DNA of 64,000 bases, from contig JAUHWL010000001.1 of assembly GCA_030424545.1 (NCBI GenBank), forward strand, positions 124,001-188,000. Direction: 5' to 3'. The position numbers were made by a program, and so were the translations under genes. Positions 18,568-27,080 of this stretch are shown one piece after another (position 1 is the stretch's first letter; each line of letters starts with the position of its first letter). This stretch comes from Bacteroidia bacterium. Lineage in GTDB: Bacteria; Bacteroidota; Bacteroidia; Flavobacteriales; Schleiferiaceae. A model generated the notes under the pieces. It saw only the letters and a program-made list of their open reading frames with translations. It was not told where the DNA came from and made no database searches.

Positions 18568-19058
18568 AACAAGCTATTGTTCTTGTTTTCGGCAGCTTCA
18601 AACCCCAAATCTTTAGGAAGATTTTCTTGCTGAGCGGCAGCCACGGCAAGTTTATCGCACCGCTCGTTTTGTGGATGATTATTGTGCCCTTTTACCCAAA
18701 CAAATTTTGGTTTAAAAATGGCATGAAGTTTTAAATATTCCTTCCAAAGATCTGGGTTCTTTTTGCCAACAAATCCTTTTTTACTCCAACCAAACACCCA
18801 TTTTTTTTCTACGGCATCAACAACGTACTTGGAGTCAGAATAAATAACAACCGATACGTTCTGACGCTTTAACGTTTTAAGCGCTTGTATAACCGCCAAT
18901 AGTTCCATCCTATTATTGGTGGTTCTTAAAAACCCACCACTAATTTCTTTTGAGGGATATCCCTGACACTCTAAAACAGCACCATATCCTCCAGGCCCAG
19001 GGTTTCCCCTAGAAGAACCATCGGTATAAATACTAACAAGAGTGGGGGTTCCTGACAT
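18564..19058 (-). CDS. rnhA: Ribonuclease HI
   Basis: 164 residues, normal length. The catalytic carboxylates are visible: Asp13 in TDGSSRGNPGPGG, Glu52 in NRMELLAV, Asp75 in YSDSKYVVDAV and Asp135 in NERCDKLA. His125 of the VKGHNNHP loop is also present. It degrades RNA in RNA-DNA hybrids. Its start abuts the stop of purN, so the two are probably one transcript. Confidence 0.97.
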   Translation of the reverse strand: MSGTPTLVSIYTDGSSRGNPGPGGYGAVLECQGYPSKEISGGFLRTTNNRMELLAVIQALKTLKRQNVSVVIYSDSKYVVDAVEKKWVFGWSKKGFVGKKNPDLWKEYLKLHAIFKPKFVWVKGHNNHPQNERCDKLAVAAAQQENLPKDLGFEAAENKNNSLF

Positions 19059-19640
19059 TTACTTTTTATTCTTTGCGCGAATGTCGTCTAGTAAATCTTC
19101 TATTACCTCAGGGTAATAGTTGTATTCTAATCTGTGTACTTTCTTTTCAATATCACTTACATCATCTTTAGGCCTTAGTTTTTCCTTTACTTGTAGGATT
19201 ATTGCACCATCATCATACTTCTCGTTCACAAAATGAATTGTAATGCCGGTATATTCTTCTTTTGCCGCTTTTACCGCTTCATGAACCTTTGATCCATACA
19301 TCCCTCTTCCGCCATATTTAGGCAACAAAGACGGGTGAATATTTATAATTCTACCGGGGAACTTTTCTATTAAATTTTTAGGTATTAGTTTTAAAAAACC
19401 CGCCAGAACCACAAAATCAATTGACTGTCTTTCTAACACCTCTTTAACGGCTCCGTTTTGCAATTGGTCTTTGGTAAAAACAAACACCGGCACTTGCAGT
19501 TTTCTAGCTCTTTCAATAACGCCTGCATTAGGGTTGTCAGAAAGTATTAATGTAACTTTATCTTCAGGTTTGCGATCAAAATACCTAGTAATATTTTCTG
19601 CATTAGACCCAGAACCTGAAGCAAAAACTGCAATGTTCAC
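19059..19640 (-). CDS. purN: Phosphoribosylglycinamide formyltransferase
   Basis: 193 residues. It transfers a formyl group from 10-formyl-THF to GAR in purine synthesis. The N-terminal phosphate loop is ASGSGSNAENI. The catalytic residues are Asn100 and His102 in IINIHPSLLP and Asp143/144 in YDDGAIILQ. It is slightly shorter than the E. coli enzyme but complete. It precedes rnhA without a gap. Confidence 0.96.
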   Translation of the reverse strand: MNIAVFASGSGSNAENITRYFDRKPEDKVTLILSDNPNAGVIERARKLQVPVFVFTKDQLQNGAVKEVLERQSIDFVVLAGFLKLIPKNLIEKFPGRIINIHPSLLPKYGGRGMYGSKVHEAVKAAKEEYTGITIHFVNEKYDDGAIILQVKEKLRPKDDVSDIEKKVHRLEYNYYPEVIEDLLDDIRAKNKK

Positions 19641-19860
19641 AATTAAAATTTTTTATTCGCTCAAAACTATATTTTTTAATCTGTTTAGATTCTAATCATG
19701 ATATACTTTTTTCAACCTCTTTTAAAAAAACCAAGCAATTCAACCTTTTTGACCCTTTTTTTTAACCAATAAAACATTTTATAGGTGCCTTTTAGTAGTG
19801 CAAACAGAAAAAAACAAAATTTGAAGAGATAATTTTTAACCGTTAAACCTATAGCATTCC

Positions 19861-19898
19861 AACGCAAAAACATAAGTAAATCAGTATGTTGCGTTTTT
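19861..19898 (+). terminator. Candidate hairpin with T-tract upstream of acpP
   Basis: The arms AACGCA-ACAT (19861-19873, with a 3-nt A bulge) and ATGTTGCGTT (19886-19895) pair and are followed by T residues. No plus-strand gene lies upstream for it to end, so it might close a short non-coding transcript or act as an attenuator. Weak evidence. Confidence 0.3.
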
Positions 19899-19948
19899 AT
19901 TTTTACTTCGCTTCACTTAAAATTTTTAAAAACTAACAGGCTTATGTG

Positions 19949-19978
19949 TTGTTTTTTATTTCACAACTAATAAATTTT
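19949..19978 (+). promoter_or_regulatory. Candidate acpP promoter
   Basis: TTG at 19949-19951 and TAAATTTT at 19971-19978 are separated by 19 bp. This resembles the Bacteroidota -33/-7 pair (TTG and TAnnTTTG), with one mismatch in the last position. It predicts a start near 19985 and a leader of about 30 nt. Confidence 0.4.
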
Positions 19979-20016
19979 ATTTCTTTGCCATTCGAATTAA
20001 CCCAAATTCACATATC

Positions 20017-20253
20017 ATGTCAGATATCTCATCAAGAGTAAAAGCAATCATCGTTGACAAATTAGGAGTTGACGAAAATGAAGTAACAACAGACGCAAGT
20101 TTCACCAATGATTTAGGAGCCGATTCTTTAGATACGGTAGAATTAATCATGGAGTTTGAAAAAGAATTTGATATCCAAATTCCAGACGATCAAGCAGAAA
20201 ACATTGCTACTGTAGGCCAAGCCGTTGCTTACATTGAAAAAGCAAAAAACTAG
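20017..20253 (+). CDS. acpP: Acyl carrier protein
   Basis: 78 residues, strongly acidic. The phosphopantetheine attachment site is Ser37 in [11 protein letters not shown]. It carries growing acyl chains in fatty-acid synthesis. It is followed by fabF after 9 bp, the usual pairing. The long upstream gap suggests its own promoter. Confidence 0.98.
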   Translation: MSDISSRVKAIIVDKLGVDENEVTTDASFTNDLGADSLDTVELIMEFEKEFDIQIPDDQAENIATVGQAVAYIEKAKN

Positions 20254-20262
20254 ATTTACTTT

Positions 20263-21513
20263 ATGGCGCTTAAAAGAGTAGTTGTTACAGGACTTGGGGC
20301 AATGACCCCGATTGGAAACACAGTTGATGCTTTCTGGCAAAACCTTATTGCTGGTAAAAGTGGTGCTGCTCCAATTACATTGTTTGATGTTTCTGATTTC
20401 AAAACTCAATTTGCGTGTGAAGTAAAAAACTTTGATCCACAAGATTATTTTGATCGCAAAGAAGCGAGAAAAATGGATCGGTTTACACAGTTTGGGATGG
20501 TGGTGGCCGATCAGGCCATTGCCGACTCCCGGATTGTTGAATCTAATTTTGACCCAGACCGAATTGGTGTAATTTGGGGCTCTGGTATAGGTGGGCTTGA
20601 TACGTTCTTTGAGCAAACCAAGTCTTACTTTGAAGCTGGAAACAAACCTCGTTTTAGCCCTTTCTTCATTCCGATGATGATCGCGGATATTACACCTGGT
20701 CAAATTTCTATGAAGCACGGATTTCGTGGTCCAAATTTTACAACGGTGTCTGCTTGCGCCTCAGCTACCAACGCATTAATAGATGCAATGACGTATATTC
20801 AGCTAGGTAAAGCTGATGTAATAATTTCTGGCGGTTCCGAAGCGGCTATTACTCCTCCAGGAATGGGCGGCTTTAATGCAATGCATGCTTTATCTACAAG
20901 AAACGATTCTCCTGAAACAGCATCTAGACCTTTTGATAAAGGTCGGGATGGTTTTGTAATGGGAGAGGGCGGTGCTTGTATTATTCTTGAAGAATATGAG
21001 CATGCTAAAAAACGGGGTGCCAAAATTTATGCAGAAATTGCAGGGGGAGGTATGAGTGCGGATGCTTATCATTTAACCGCCCCTCACCCAGATGGACTCG
21101 GTGCTAAAAATGTTATGCGCAATTTACTTGCAGATGCCAATCTATCTCCTACAGATGTTGATTATATTAACGTTCATGGCACTTCTACACCGTTAGGTGA
21201 CATTGCTGAGACCAAGGCTATAAAACATATTTTTGGAGACCACGCGTATAAACTAAACATTAGCTCTACAAAATCCATGACAGGTCATTTATTAGGCGCT
21301 GCTGGAGCTGTAGAATCTATTGCTACAATTCTTTCTGTAATTAATGATATTGTACCTCCAACAATAAATCATTTTGAAGACGACCCTGAACTTGACGACA
21401 AACTCAACTTTACCTTTAATAAAGCTCAAAAACGAGTGGTAAATGTTGCAATGTCTAACACCTTCGGGTTTGGCGGCCATAATGCTTCTGTAGTCTTTAA
21501 GAAAGCAGAGTAA
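20263..21513 (+). CDS. fabF: 3-oxoacyl-ACP synthase II
   Basis: 416 residues, the normal length. The catalytic Cys165 lies in TVSACASATNA and the two His residues in INVHGTSTPLGD and STKSMTGHLLGAAGA, giving the C-H-H triad of decarboxylating condensation. The C-terminal NTFGFGGHNASVVF is canonical. It elongates acyl-ACP with malonyl-ACP. It is between acpP and rnc, a conserved order. Confidence 0.98.
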   Translation: MALKRVVVTGLGAMTPIGNTVDAFWQNLIAGKSGAAPITLFDVSDFKTQFACEVKNFDPQDYFDRKEARKMDRFTQFGMVVADQAIADSRIVESNFDPDRIGVIWGSGIGGLDTFFEQTKSYFEAGNKPRFSPFFIPMMIADITPGQISMKHGFRGPNFTTVSACASATNALIDAMTYIQLGKADVIISGGSEAAITPPGMGGFNAMHALSTRNDSPETASRPFDKGRDGFVMGEGGACIILEEYEHAKKRGAKIYAEIAGGGMSADAYHLTAPHPDGLGAKNVMRNLLADANLSPTDVDYINVHGTSTPLGDIAETKAIKHIFGDHAYKLNISSTKSMTGHLLGAAGAVESIATILSVINDIVPPTINHFEDDPELDDKLNFTFNKAQKRVVNVAMSNTFGFGGHNASVVFKKAE

Positions 21514-21516
21514 CCC

Positions 21517-22245
21517 ATGAAAATCTTATCTAAGTTAATTTCTTTCCGTTTTAAACGTGAAAGCGAATTTTTTAGATATATACATCATCTTACGGGCTTT
21601 AGACCTAATGATATTGCCTTATATCAACTTGCTTTTAGACACCGTTCTGCCTCTAAACGAAAATCTGAGAGCCTTATAGAAAACAACGAGCGTCTAGAAT
21701 TTTTAGGCGATGCTATTTTGGGCGCGTTGATTGCTGAATTTTTATACGAACAGTACCCCGATAAAGACGAGGGGTTTTTAACATCTATGCGAAGTAAAAT
21801 TGTGAGTAGGAAAAACTTGAATAAAATTTCGCATAAACTAAACTTAAAGGAAAAGATTATTGATAAGTTGGATAAAAGAAAAGCGGCAAAATCCTTAGGC
21901 GGTGATGCTCTAGAAGCATTAATTGGTGCGTTATACTTAGACCGAGGTATTGAAAAAACGAAAGAATTTGTTTATAGTAAAATAATACATCAAAACATGT
22001 ATTTTGCTGATTTAGAACGACATGTTATAAGTTACAAGGGGCTATTTATTGAGTGGGCACAAAAAGAACGTAAAGCATTTTGTTTTACATTAATAGATCA
22101 ATGGGGACAACAACATAATATGGTGTTTAAGATGGGGTTATATATTGATGAAAATTTAATTACATCTGCTGAAGGTGCTTCAAAAAAAAGCGCTGAAGAA
22201 GGAGCTGCAGCTAAAGCATGTGAATTATTTAACATTTCTTCATGA
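21517..22245 (+). CDS. rnc: Ribonuclease III
   Basis: 242 residues. The signature NERLEFLGDAILGALIAEFLY at about 57-77 holds the catalytic Glu/Asp, and the second acidic pair is in GDALEALIGALYLD. The C-terminal double-stranded RNA-binding domain ends with a KKSAEEGAAAKACELF helix. It processes rRNA precursors and structured RNAs. It lies 3 bp after fabF and overlaps the next gene by 4 bp. Confidence 0.97.
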   Translation: MKILSKLISFRFKRESEFFRYIHHLTGFRPNDIALYQLAFRHRSASKRKSESLIENNERLEFLGDAILGALIAEFLYEQYPDKDEGFLTSMRSKIVSRKNLNKISHKLNLKEKIIDKLDKRKAAKSLGGDALEALIGALYLDRGIEKTKEFVYSKIIHQNMYFADLERHVISYKGLFIEWAQKERKAFCFTLIDQWGQQHNMVFKMGLYIDENLITSAEGASKKSAEEGAAAKACELFNISS

Positions 22246-22724
22246 CCACACATCTACTACATGATTGGGAAGAGGATGTTGACCTTTTTGTTGTCGGTAT
22301 TTCATCACACTTAGAAGACTACAGACTTGCTTATGCTATAAACAAAGCTTTAGGTACTGCGTTAGTAAATGAGGCTGCTCCATTTAGCGTTTTTTCTAAA
22401 AAAGAAGAACAGCAATATTCCCTATATTTTTCACCAAAAAACTACTCCTTACCACACTTTTATCTAGTAAGCAATCAAAGCCTCCCAAAAAATAATTTAA
22501 AAAATATGCCCACGCTTTTTTCCGATGAAGGTTTGTATCGGTCATATTTACTAAACAGATTCAAAAAATGGCCATATATACTTATAAGTGAAGACGGGGC
22601 GTGGTTTGATCAACTAAATGTGTTGAGGGAAAATCGTGAAATTTCATATTTACATCCCATAATTTACACTACATTAAACAAAAACGAACAGGCTCTTATT
22701 AAAGAAATTACATATGACGAATAA
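22242..22724 (+). CDS. IPExxxVDY family protein
   Basis: 160 residues. It begins with a Leu/Trp/Glu-rich segment and has the HLEDYRLAYAINKAL stretch of a Flavobacteriia-specific family that is always found between rnc and pyk. No catalytic residues can be assigned. Context suggests a link to RNA metabolism or glycolysis regulation but nothing proves it. The start overlaps rnc by 4 bp and the end overlaps pyk by 11 bp, so translation of the three is probably coupled. Confidence 0.8.
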   Translation: MTTHLLHDWEEDVDLFVVGISSHLEDYRLAYAINKALGTALVNEAAPFSVFSKKEEQQYSLYFSPKNYSLPHFYLVSNQSLPKNNLKNMPTLFSDEGLYRSYLLNRFKKWPYILISEDGAWFDQLNVLRENREISYLHPIIYTTLNKNEQALIKEITYDE

Positions 22725-24135
22725 TGCAAAAATAGTTGCAACTCTTGGGCCGGCCTCAAGCGAGAAATCAACCATGCTAAAAATGATTAAAGCTGGTGTA
22801 AGTGTTTTTAGAATAAACTTTTCTCATGGCGCTCACGAAGTTCATAAACAAACAATAAAATCCATTCAAGAATTAAATTCAGAGCATGGATTAAATATTG
22901 CCACTCTTGCAGATTTACAAGGTCCGAAGTTGCGCATTGGTGAAGTAGAAGAAGGGGCGGTGCTAGCCAAAGGAGATATTCTTGAATTAACAAGCCACAA
23001 AGTTCTTGGAACAAAATCTAAGGTTTACATGAACTACCAGAACTTTCCGAAAGACGTTAAAGTAGGAGAGAAAATTCTTGTTGATGATGGAAAAATACAC
23101 TTGTTGGTTAAGGAAACAAACCTTATTGATTCTGTTTCTGTAGAAGTGTTGCAAGGCGGACCATTAAACTCTAATAAAGGTGTTAATCTACCCAATACAA
23201 AAATCTCGTTACCGTGTTTAACAAAAAAAGATCTTGCCGATTTAAAGGTAGCTCTTGAAGCCGGAGTAGAATGGATTGGTCTCTCGTTTGTAAGAAGCGC
23301 TCAAGATGTCTTAGAATTAAAACAACATATTAAAAACTCCGGCAAAGACGCTTGGATAGTTTCTAAAATTGAAAAGCCTGAGGCAGTAGTAGACATTGAC
23401 AACATTTTAAATGTTACTGACGCTATTATGGTTGCACGTGGAGATTTAGGGGTTGAGGTGCCTATGGAAAGTGTGCCGTTGATTCAAAAAATGATTGTGG
23501 ACAAATGCCACATAAAATCCAAACCCGTGATTATTGCTACCCAAATGATGGAGACAATGATTACAAGCATGACACCAACACGTGCAGAAGTTAATGATGT
23601 AGCAAACTCTGTATTAGATGGCGCTGACGCTGTAATGTTAAGTGGGGAAACTTCTGTTGGGCAATTCCCTGTAGAGGTAATAGAAACAATGTCGAAAATT
23701 ATTGGCTATGTAGAAGACAGTGCTGATATCACAGTAAAGAAAGAAAACCCTCCCAGAATTAGAAACGAACGTTTTATTACAAAGTCTATTTGCTATAACG
23801 CCTCAAAAATAGCAGATCAAGTTGGTGCTATGGCAATTCTTACAATGACACATTCCGGTTATACCGCATTTAAAATTGCATCTCACCGTCCAAAATCAAA
23901 AATTATCGTGTTTACTTCCAACCGCTTTTTACTAAACACAATCAATTTAATTTGGGGTGTTCAAGGCTTTTTTTATGACAAAATGGAAAGTACAGACAAA
24001 ACTTTTTTAGACATTAAAGCAATTGTTAAAGGTGCTGGAATTGTTCAAAAAGGAGATATCATTATTAAGATTGCAAGCATGCCAATTAAGAATCAAGGCA
24101 TGACAAACACATTGAAAATATCTGAAATTGACTAG
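22714..24135 (+). CDS. pyk: Pyruvate kinase
   Basis: 473 residues. It converts phosphoenolpyruvate and ADP to pyruvate and ATP. Active-site landmarks are RINFSHGAHE near the N-terminus, the WIVSKIEKPEAV lysine/glutamate segment, the MVARGDLGVEVP metal/substrate loop and the VMLSGETSVG loop. The C-terminal allosteric domain is present. A 12-bp hairpin follows at 24205-24250. Confidence 0.98.
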   Translation: MTNNAKIVATLGPASSEKSTMLKMIKAGVSVFRINFSHGAHEVHKQTIKSIQELNSEHGLNIATLADLQGPKLRIGEVEEGAVLAKGDILELTSHKVLGTKSKVYMNYQNFPKDVKVGEKILVDDGKIHLLVKETNLIDSVSVEVLQGGPLNSNKGVNLPNTKISLPCLTKKDLADLKVALEAGVEWIGLSFVRSAQDVLELKQHIKNSGKDAWIVSKIEKPEAVVDIDNILNVTDAIMVARGDLGVEVPMESVPLIQKMIVDKCHIKSKPVIIATQMMETMITSMTPTRAEVNDVANSVLDGADAVMLSGETSVGQFPVEVIETMSKIIGYVEDSADITVKKENPPRIRNERFITKSICYNASKIADQVGAMAILTMTHSGYTAFKIASHRPKSKIIVFTSNRFLLNTINLIWGVQGFFYDKMESTDKTFLDIKAIVKGAGIVQKGDIIIKIASMPIKNQGMTNTLKISEID

Positions 24136-24204
24136 GTGATTGGAAAATATTTCACCAAAAAAATAAGACTGAAGAGTTTTAGTTAACTCACGAAATTGAC
24201 CATC

Positions 24205-24255
24205 AAATTTGCGAAAAACTGTGTGTTTTTATACGGTATTTCGCAAATTTTTTGT
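24205..24255 (+). terminator. Terminator after pyk
   Basis: A perfect 12-bp inverted repeat, AAATTTGCGAAA (24205-24216) and TTTCGCAAATTT (24239-24250), with a 22-nt loop is followed by T residues. It lies 70 bp past the pyk stop. The loop is long for a classic terminator. Confidence 0.55.
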
Positions 24256-24392
24256 TTTATATCGAAAAAATAAGGCGAAAGACCGTTTGCTTTCCCTTGA
24301 ATATGTAAATTCTTTAACTACTCTTTTTCAATGTCATACACATGATCTTCATTAAAATCAAAAATAAAACTGCTTGATTTTATTGATATTCC

Positions 24393-25418
24393 TTAGACTT
24401 CAGAGATAAATTGATTCAAAAAGCGTAAATCGTTCTCAAAAAACATTCTTAGGTCGGTAATTTGGAACTTATTCATTGCAATTCTTTCTATCCCCATACC
24501 AAAAGCATAACCAGAATATTCTTTTGGATCTATGTTAGAACTTTCTAAAACAGCAGGGTCAATCATACCACAACCCATTACTTCTAACCAACCCGTTCCT
24601 TTCGTTATTCTATAATCTGCTTCGCTATTCAGGCCCCAATAAACATCCATTTCTGCACTTGGTTCTGTAAACGGAAAATATGATGGGCGCAATCTGATTT
24701 TTGCGTTTTCTCCAAAAAACTCTTTCGCGAAATAAAGTAGTGTTTGCTTCATATCAGCAAACGACACGTTTTTATCGATATAAATTCCTTCAATTTGATG
24801 AAATATACAATGCGCTCTAGAAGAGATAGCTTCGTTTCTAAAAACTCTGCCTGGTGCTAACGTTCTAATTGGTGGCTTTTGTTTGTCTAAAACCCTTACC
24901 TGAATAGAAGAAGTATGGGTTCTCAAGGCCCAGTCAGGAGATTTTTCAATAAAAAAAGTGTCTTGCATATCTCTGGCAGGGTGCTCCTCAGGAAAGTTTA
25001 ATGCGGAAAAATTGTGCCAATCATCTTCTATTTCTGGCCCTTTTGAAATCGTAAAACCTATTCTTTCAAAAATGGATTCAATTTCTTGCCTTACTAAAGT
25101 TATAGGATGGGTTGAACCTAATGCAATAGTGCTGGCTTGCCTGGTTAAGTCAATGTCTTTTTGTGTGTTTTGATTGTTTTTAACAACCCCTTCATTTGCT
25201 TTAAAAACCTCTTCTGCAAGTTTTTTCACTTCGTTTAGTGGCTTTCCGGCTTCTCGCTTTACTTCCTTCGGCATAAGCTTAAACTCATCCAATAACTTTG
25301 CTATTTTACCGTTCTTACTTAAAAAGGTTAGTCTAAACAACTCCAGTTCCTCTACGGTTGATATTTTTACATCATTTATTTCTTGATGTATTTGTTTTAA
25401 AGTTTCTATAAAAATCAT
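24393..25418 (-). CDS. pheS: Phenylalanyl-tRNA synthetase alpha subunit
   Basis: 341 residues. The N-terminal coiled-coil arm is residues 1-90. Class II motif 2 (APGRVFRNEAIS...HCIFHQIEG) and motif 3 (YSGYAFGMGIERIAM) are intact, with the FTEPSAEMDVYW segment between. It charges tRNA-Phe with the beta subunit (pheT), which is not in this window. It is a lone minus-strand gene. Confidence 0.98.
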   Translation of the reverse strand: MIFIETLKQIHQEINDVKISTVEELELFRLTFLSKNGKIAKLLDEFKLMPKEVKREAGKPLNEVKKLAEEVFKANEGVVKNNQNTQKDIDLTRQASTIALGSTHPITLVRQEIESIFERIGFTISKGPEIEDDWHNFSALNFPEEHPARDMQDTFFIEKSPDWALRTHTSSIQVRVLDKQKPPIRTLAPGRVFRNEAISSRAHCIFHQIEGIYIDKNVSFADMKQTLLYFAKEFFGENAKIRLRPSYFPFTEPSAEMDVYWGLNSEADYRITKGTGWLEVMGCGMIDPAVLESSNIDPKEYSGYAFGMGIERIAMNKFQITDLRMFFENDLRFLNQFISEV

Positions 25419-25491
25419 AAAATAACTAAGCTAATTTTAATGATGCATATTTTGTAGCTTTGGTGCCGCAAAACTACTGATTAAAAGGATT

Positions 25492-25845
25492 ATGAAGCGT
25501 TTGATGTTAATTTGTTTGATGGGAATGTTTTTTATGGTAAGCTGTAAAAAAGAAAACACTGGCGCTGGTGTTGTTGGTATTACTGTAGTTAACACTAAGG
25601 GTGTGCCAATACAAAATTGTGCGGTTTTACTAAGTGTTCCTATTCCTGGAGCTAACCAATATTATGGCACAACAGATATTAACGGATATGTAGAGTTTCA
25701 ATCTGGGCTTCATGTTTACTATGACGTAACCGTTTGGAAAGGGTTGTGGGAAGGTTGTGATTTTGTAGAAATTAAACCCGGCAATACTTTATTAAAAAAT
25801 GTAATTATATATCCCCCAAATAGTTCGTATAATGGGTGCATCTAA
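25492..25845 (+). CDS. Lipoprotein with Ig-like/carboxypeptidase-regulatory domain, paralog 1
   Basis: 117 residues. The lipobox is FFMVSC followed by KKEN, a typical Bacteroidota lipoprotein start. The mature part is a single small beta-sandwich with GVPIQNCAVLLSV and TTDINGYVEFQ, a pattern of carboxypeptidase-D regulatory-like domains. It ends with a Cys-containing segment. It forms a tandem pair with the next gene (9 bp gap). Probably a surface lipoprotein, role unknown. Confidence 0.72.
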   Translation: MKRLMLICLMGMFFMVSCKKENTGAGVVGITVVNTKGVPIQNCAVLLSVPIPGANQYYGTTDINGYVEFQSGLHVYYDVTVWKGLWEGCDFVEIKPGNTLLKNVIIYPPNSSYNGCI

Positions 25846-25854
25846 AATTATACT

Positions 25855-26223
25855 ATGAAAACATTTCTTAAACTTTCTTTAGCGATATTCCTTTTTTCTT
25901 CAATTCTTTCTTGTAAAAAAGAGAATCCAACATATCCTTTTACTATTCAGGTAATAAACGAAGAAGGGGTTCCTCTTCCTAATATTTTTGTTGAAGCAAC
26001 GGCAGATGTACCTAATTCTATTCCCGACTTTTCTGGAATAACCAATGACGATGGTTTGGTAAGTTTTACGTATGAATATGAGGCTGTTCTCAAAATTCGC
26101 GCAACTAGAAGCAGCAACCCACCAACATGGATGGGGTGTAATTTTGTAAAATTAGAGGCCGATAATAATGTTCGTGTAGTTGTCGTTGTTACAAAGTATG
26201 ACCCCTCTCAACCTGGTTGTTAA
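25855..26223 (+). CDS. Lipoprotein with Ig-like domain, paralog 2
   Basis: 122 residues with lipobox SSILSC and then KKEN. The domain repeats the layout of paralog 1: GVPLPNIFVEATADV, GITNDDGLVSF and a GCNFVKLEADN segment (paralog 1 has GCDFVEIKPGN). Tandem duplication is clear although the middle diverged. It ends with GC at the C-terminus, as does the Gly-Cys-Ile of the first. Role unknown. Confidence 0.72.
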   Translation: MKTFLKLSLAIFLFSSILSCKKENPTYPFTIQVINEEGVPLPNIFVEATADVPNSIPDFSGITNDDGLVSFTYEYEAVLKIRATRSSNPPTWMGCNFVKLEADNNVRVVVVVTKYDPSQPGC

Positions 26224-26226
26224 GTT

Positions 26227-26583
26227 TTAATCGTTAAGCCAATCGTTCGCTATAGCGTATTCTACTATAGCCTCTTTCATTAATAACGTTTGTTCTCCTG
26301 CCTTTAAGAAAGGTAGCGGAGCAAGAGCCTTAAAATGTGGCCAACCTTGCTCGTCAATGCCGCTAAACTCGTAATAGCCATAAGGTTCTAGCAACCGGCA
26401 TATTGCAACGTGTAAGATATCTACTTTCTCGTTTTTTTTGTACTTCTTGTAGCCAAAACCTAGCTCTTGTACACCAATAACAAATAATATTGCATCTAAA
26501 TCCATCTCCTCTCCATCGCCAAACTTTTCAGACATTAAAAAAGTAAGTTTGTTCCAGTTGTTTTTTATCTCATTTATTAGCAT
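26227..26583 (-). CDS. Conserved hypothetical protein
   Basis: 118 residues, soluble, mostly helical, with acidic N-terminal half (FGDGEEMDLDAILFVIGVQELG) and a conserved-looking LLEPYGYYEFSGIDEQGWPHF segment. No family function is recognised. It is divergent from the CvpA-like gene with a 20-bp gap, so their promoters must overlap or lie in the genes. Confidence 0.65.
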   Translation of the reverse strand: MLINEIKNNWNKLTFLMSEKFGDGEEMDLDAILFVIGVQELGFGYKKYKKNEKVDILHVAICRLLEPYGYYEFSGIDEQGWPHFKALAPLPFLKAGEQTLLMKEAIVEYAIANDWLND

Positions 26584-26603
26584 CTTCCCTTAATTATAAA
26601 AGT

Positions 26604-27080
26604 GTGAACACATTAGACTACGTAATCATTACAATAACCATCGTTTTTGTTGTAAAAGGTCTGTTTTCTGGGTTTATTAGCCAGTTATTTTCGTTGTTAT
26701 CTGTTTTTCTTGCAGTTATCGTGGCTTATTTTTTTCATAATGATGCAACACATTTTATAACTGATATTATTCCAGAATACGCTGAATATCAATTTGCCTC
26801 TTTTATTATTCTTTTTATCCTAGTCTTTCTTGTTACAATGCTAATTGGTAAACTATTTACAAAAGTTACCAAGGTATTAAGTCTAGGTGTTTTAAATCGC
26901 CTTTTAGGCGGGCTTATGGGGTTTTTAACATCGATTATATGTTATATCGCTGTCACCTATTTATATGACTCTATAATAAGCGCCTTTGAAATATCAGAGT
27001 CCTATTTAACAACCTCTTCAAAGCTTGTTTCCATTTTTCGTCAGCTGCTTATTATTCTTAAACCCCTATTATCGCTTTAA
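26604..27080 (+). CDS. CvpA-family membrane protein
   Basis: 158 residues with a GTG start at 26604. Four hydrophobic helices and the FVVKGLFSGFISQLFSLLSV pattern match CvpA/colicin V production proteins. The family is linked to envelope homeostasis and, in Proteobacteria, to purine-operon context; neither is shown here. Its 3' end overlaps the convergent pgk by 23 bp. Confidence 0.8.
   Translation: MNTLDYVIITITIVFVVKGLFSGFISQLFSLLSVFLAVIVAYFFHNDATHFITDIIPEYAEYQFASFIILFILVFLVTMLIGKLFTKVTKVLSLGVLNRLLGGLMGFLTSIICYIAVTYLYDSIISAFEISESYLTTSSKLVSIFRQLLIILKPLLSL

Larger units (their letters stand above)
19641..20016. other. Intergenic region between purN and acpP
   Basis: 376 bp without a convincing gene. 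It is strongly A/T-rich with poly-T runs. Near 19861-19898 there is a hairpin followed by T residues, and a promoter-like pair lies just before acpP. No tRNA or riboswitch fold is recognised. Confidence 0.6.
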
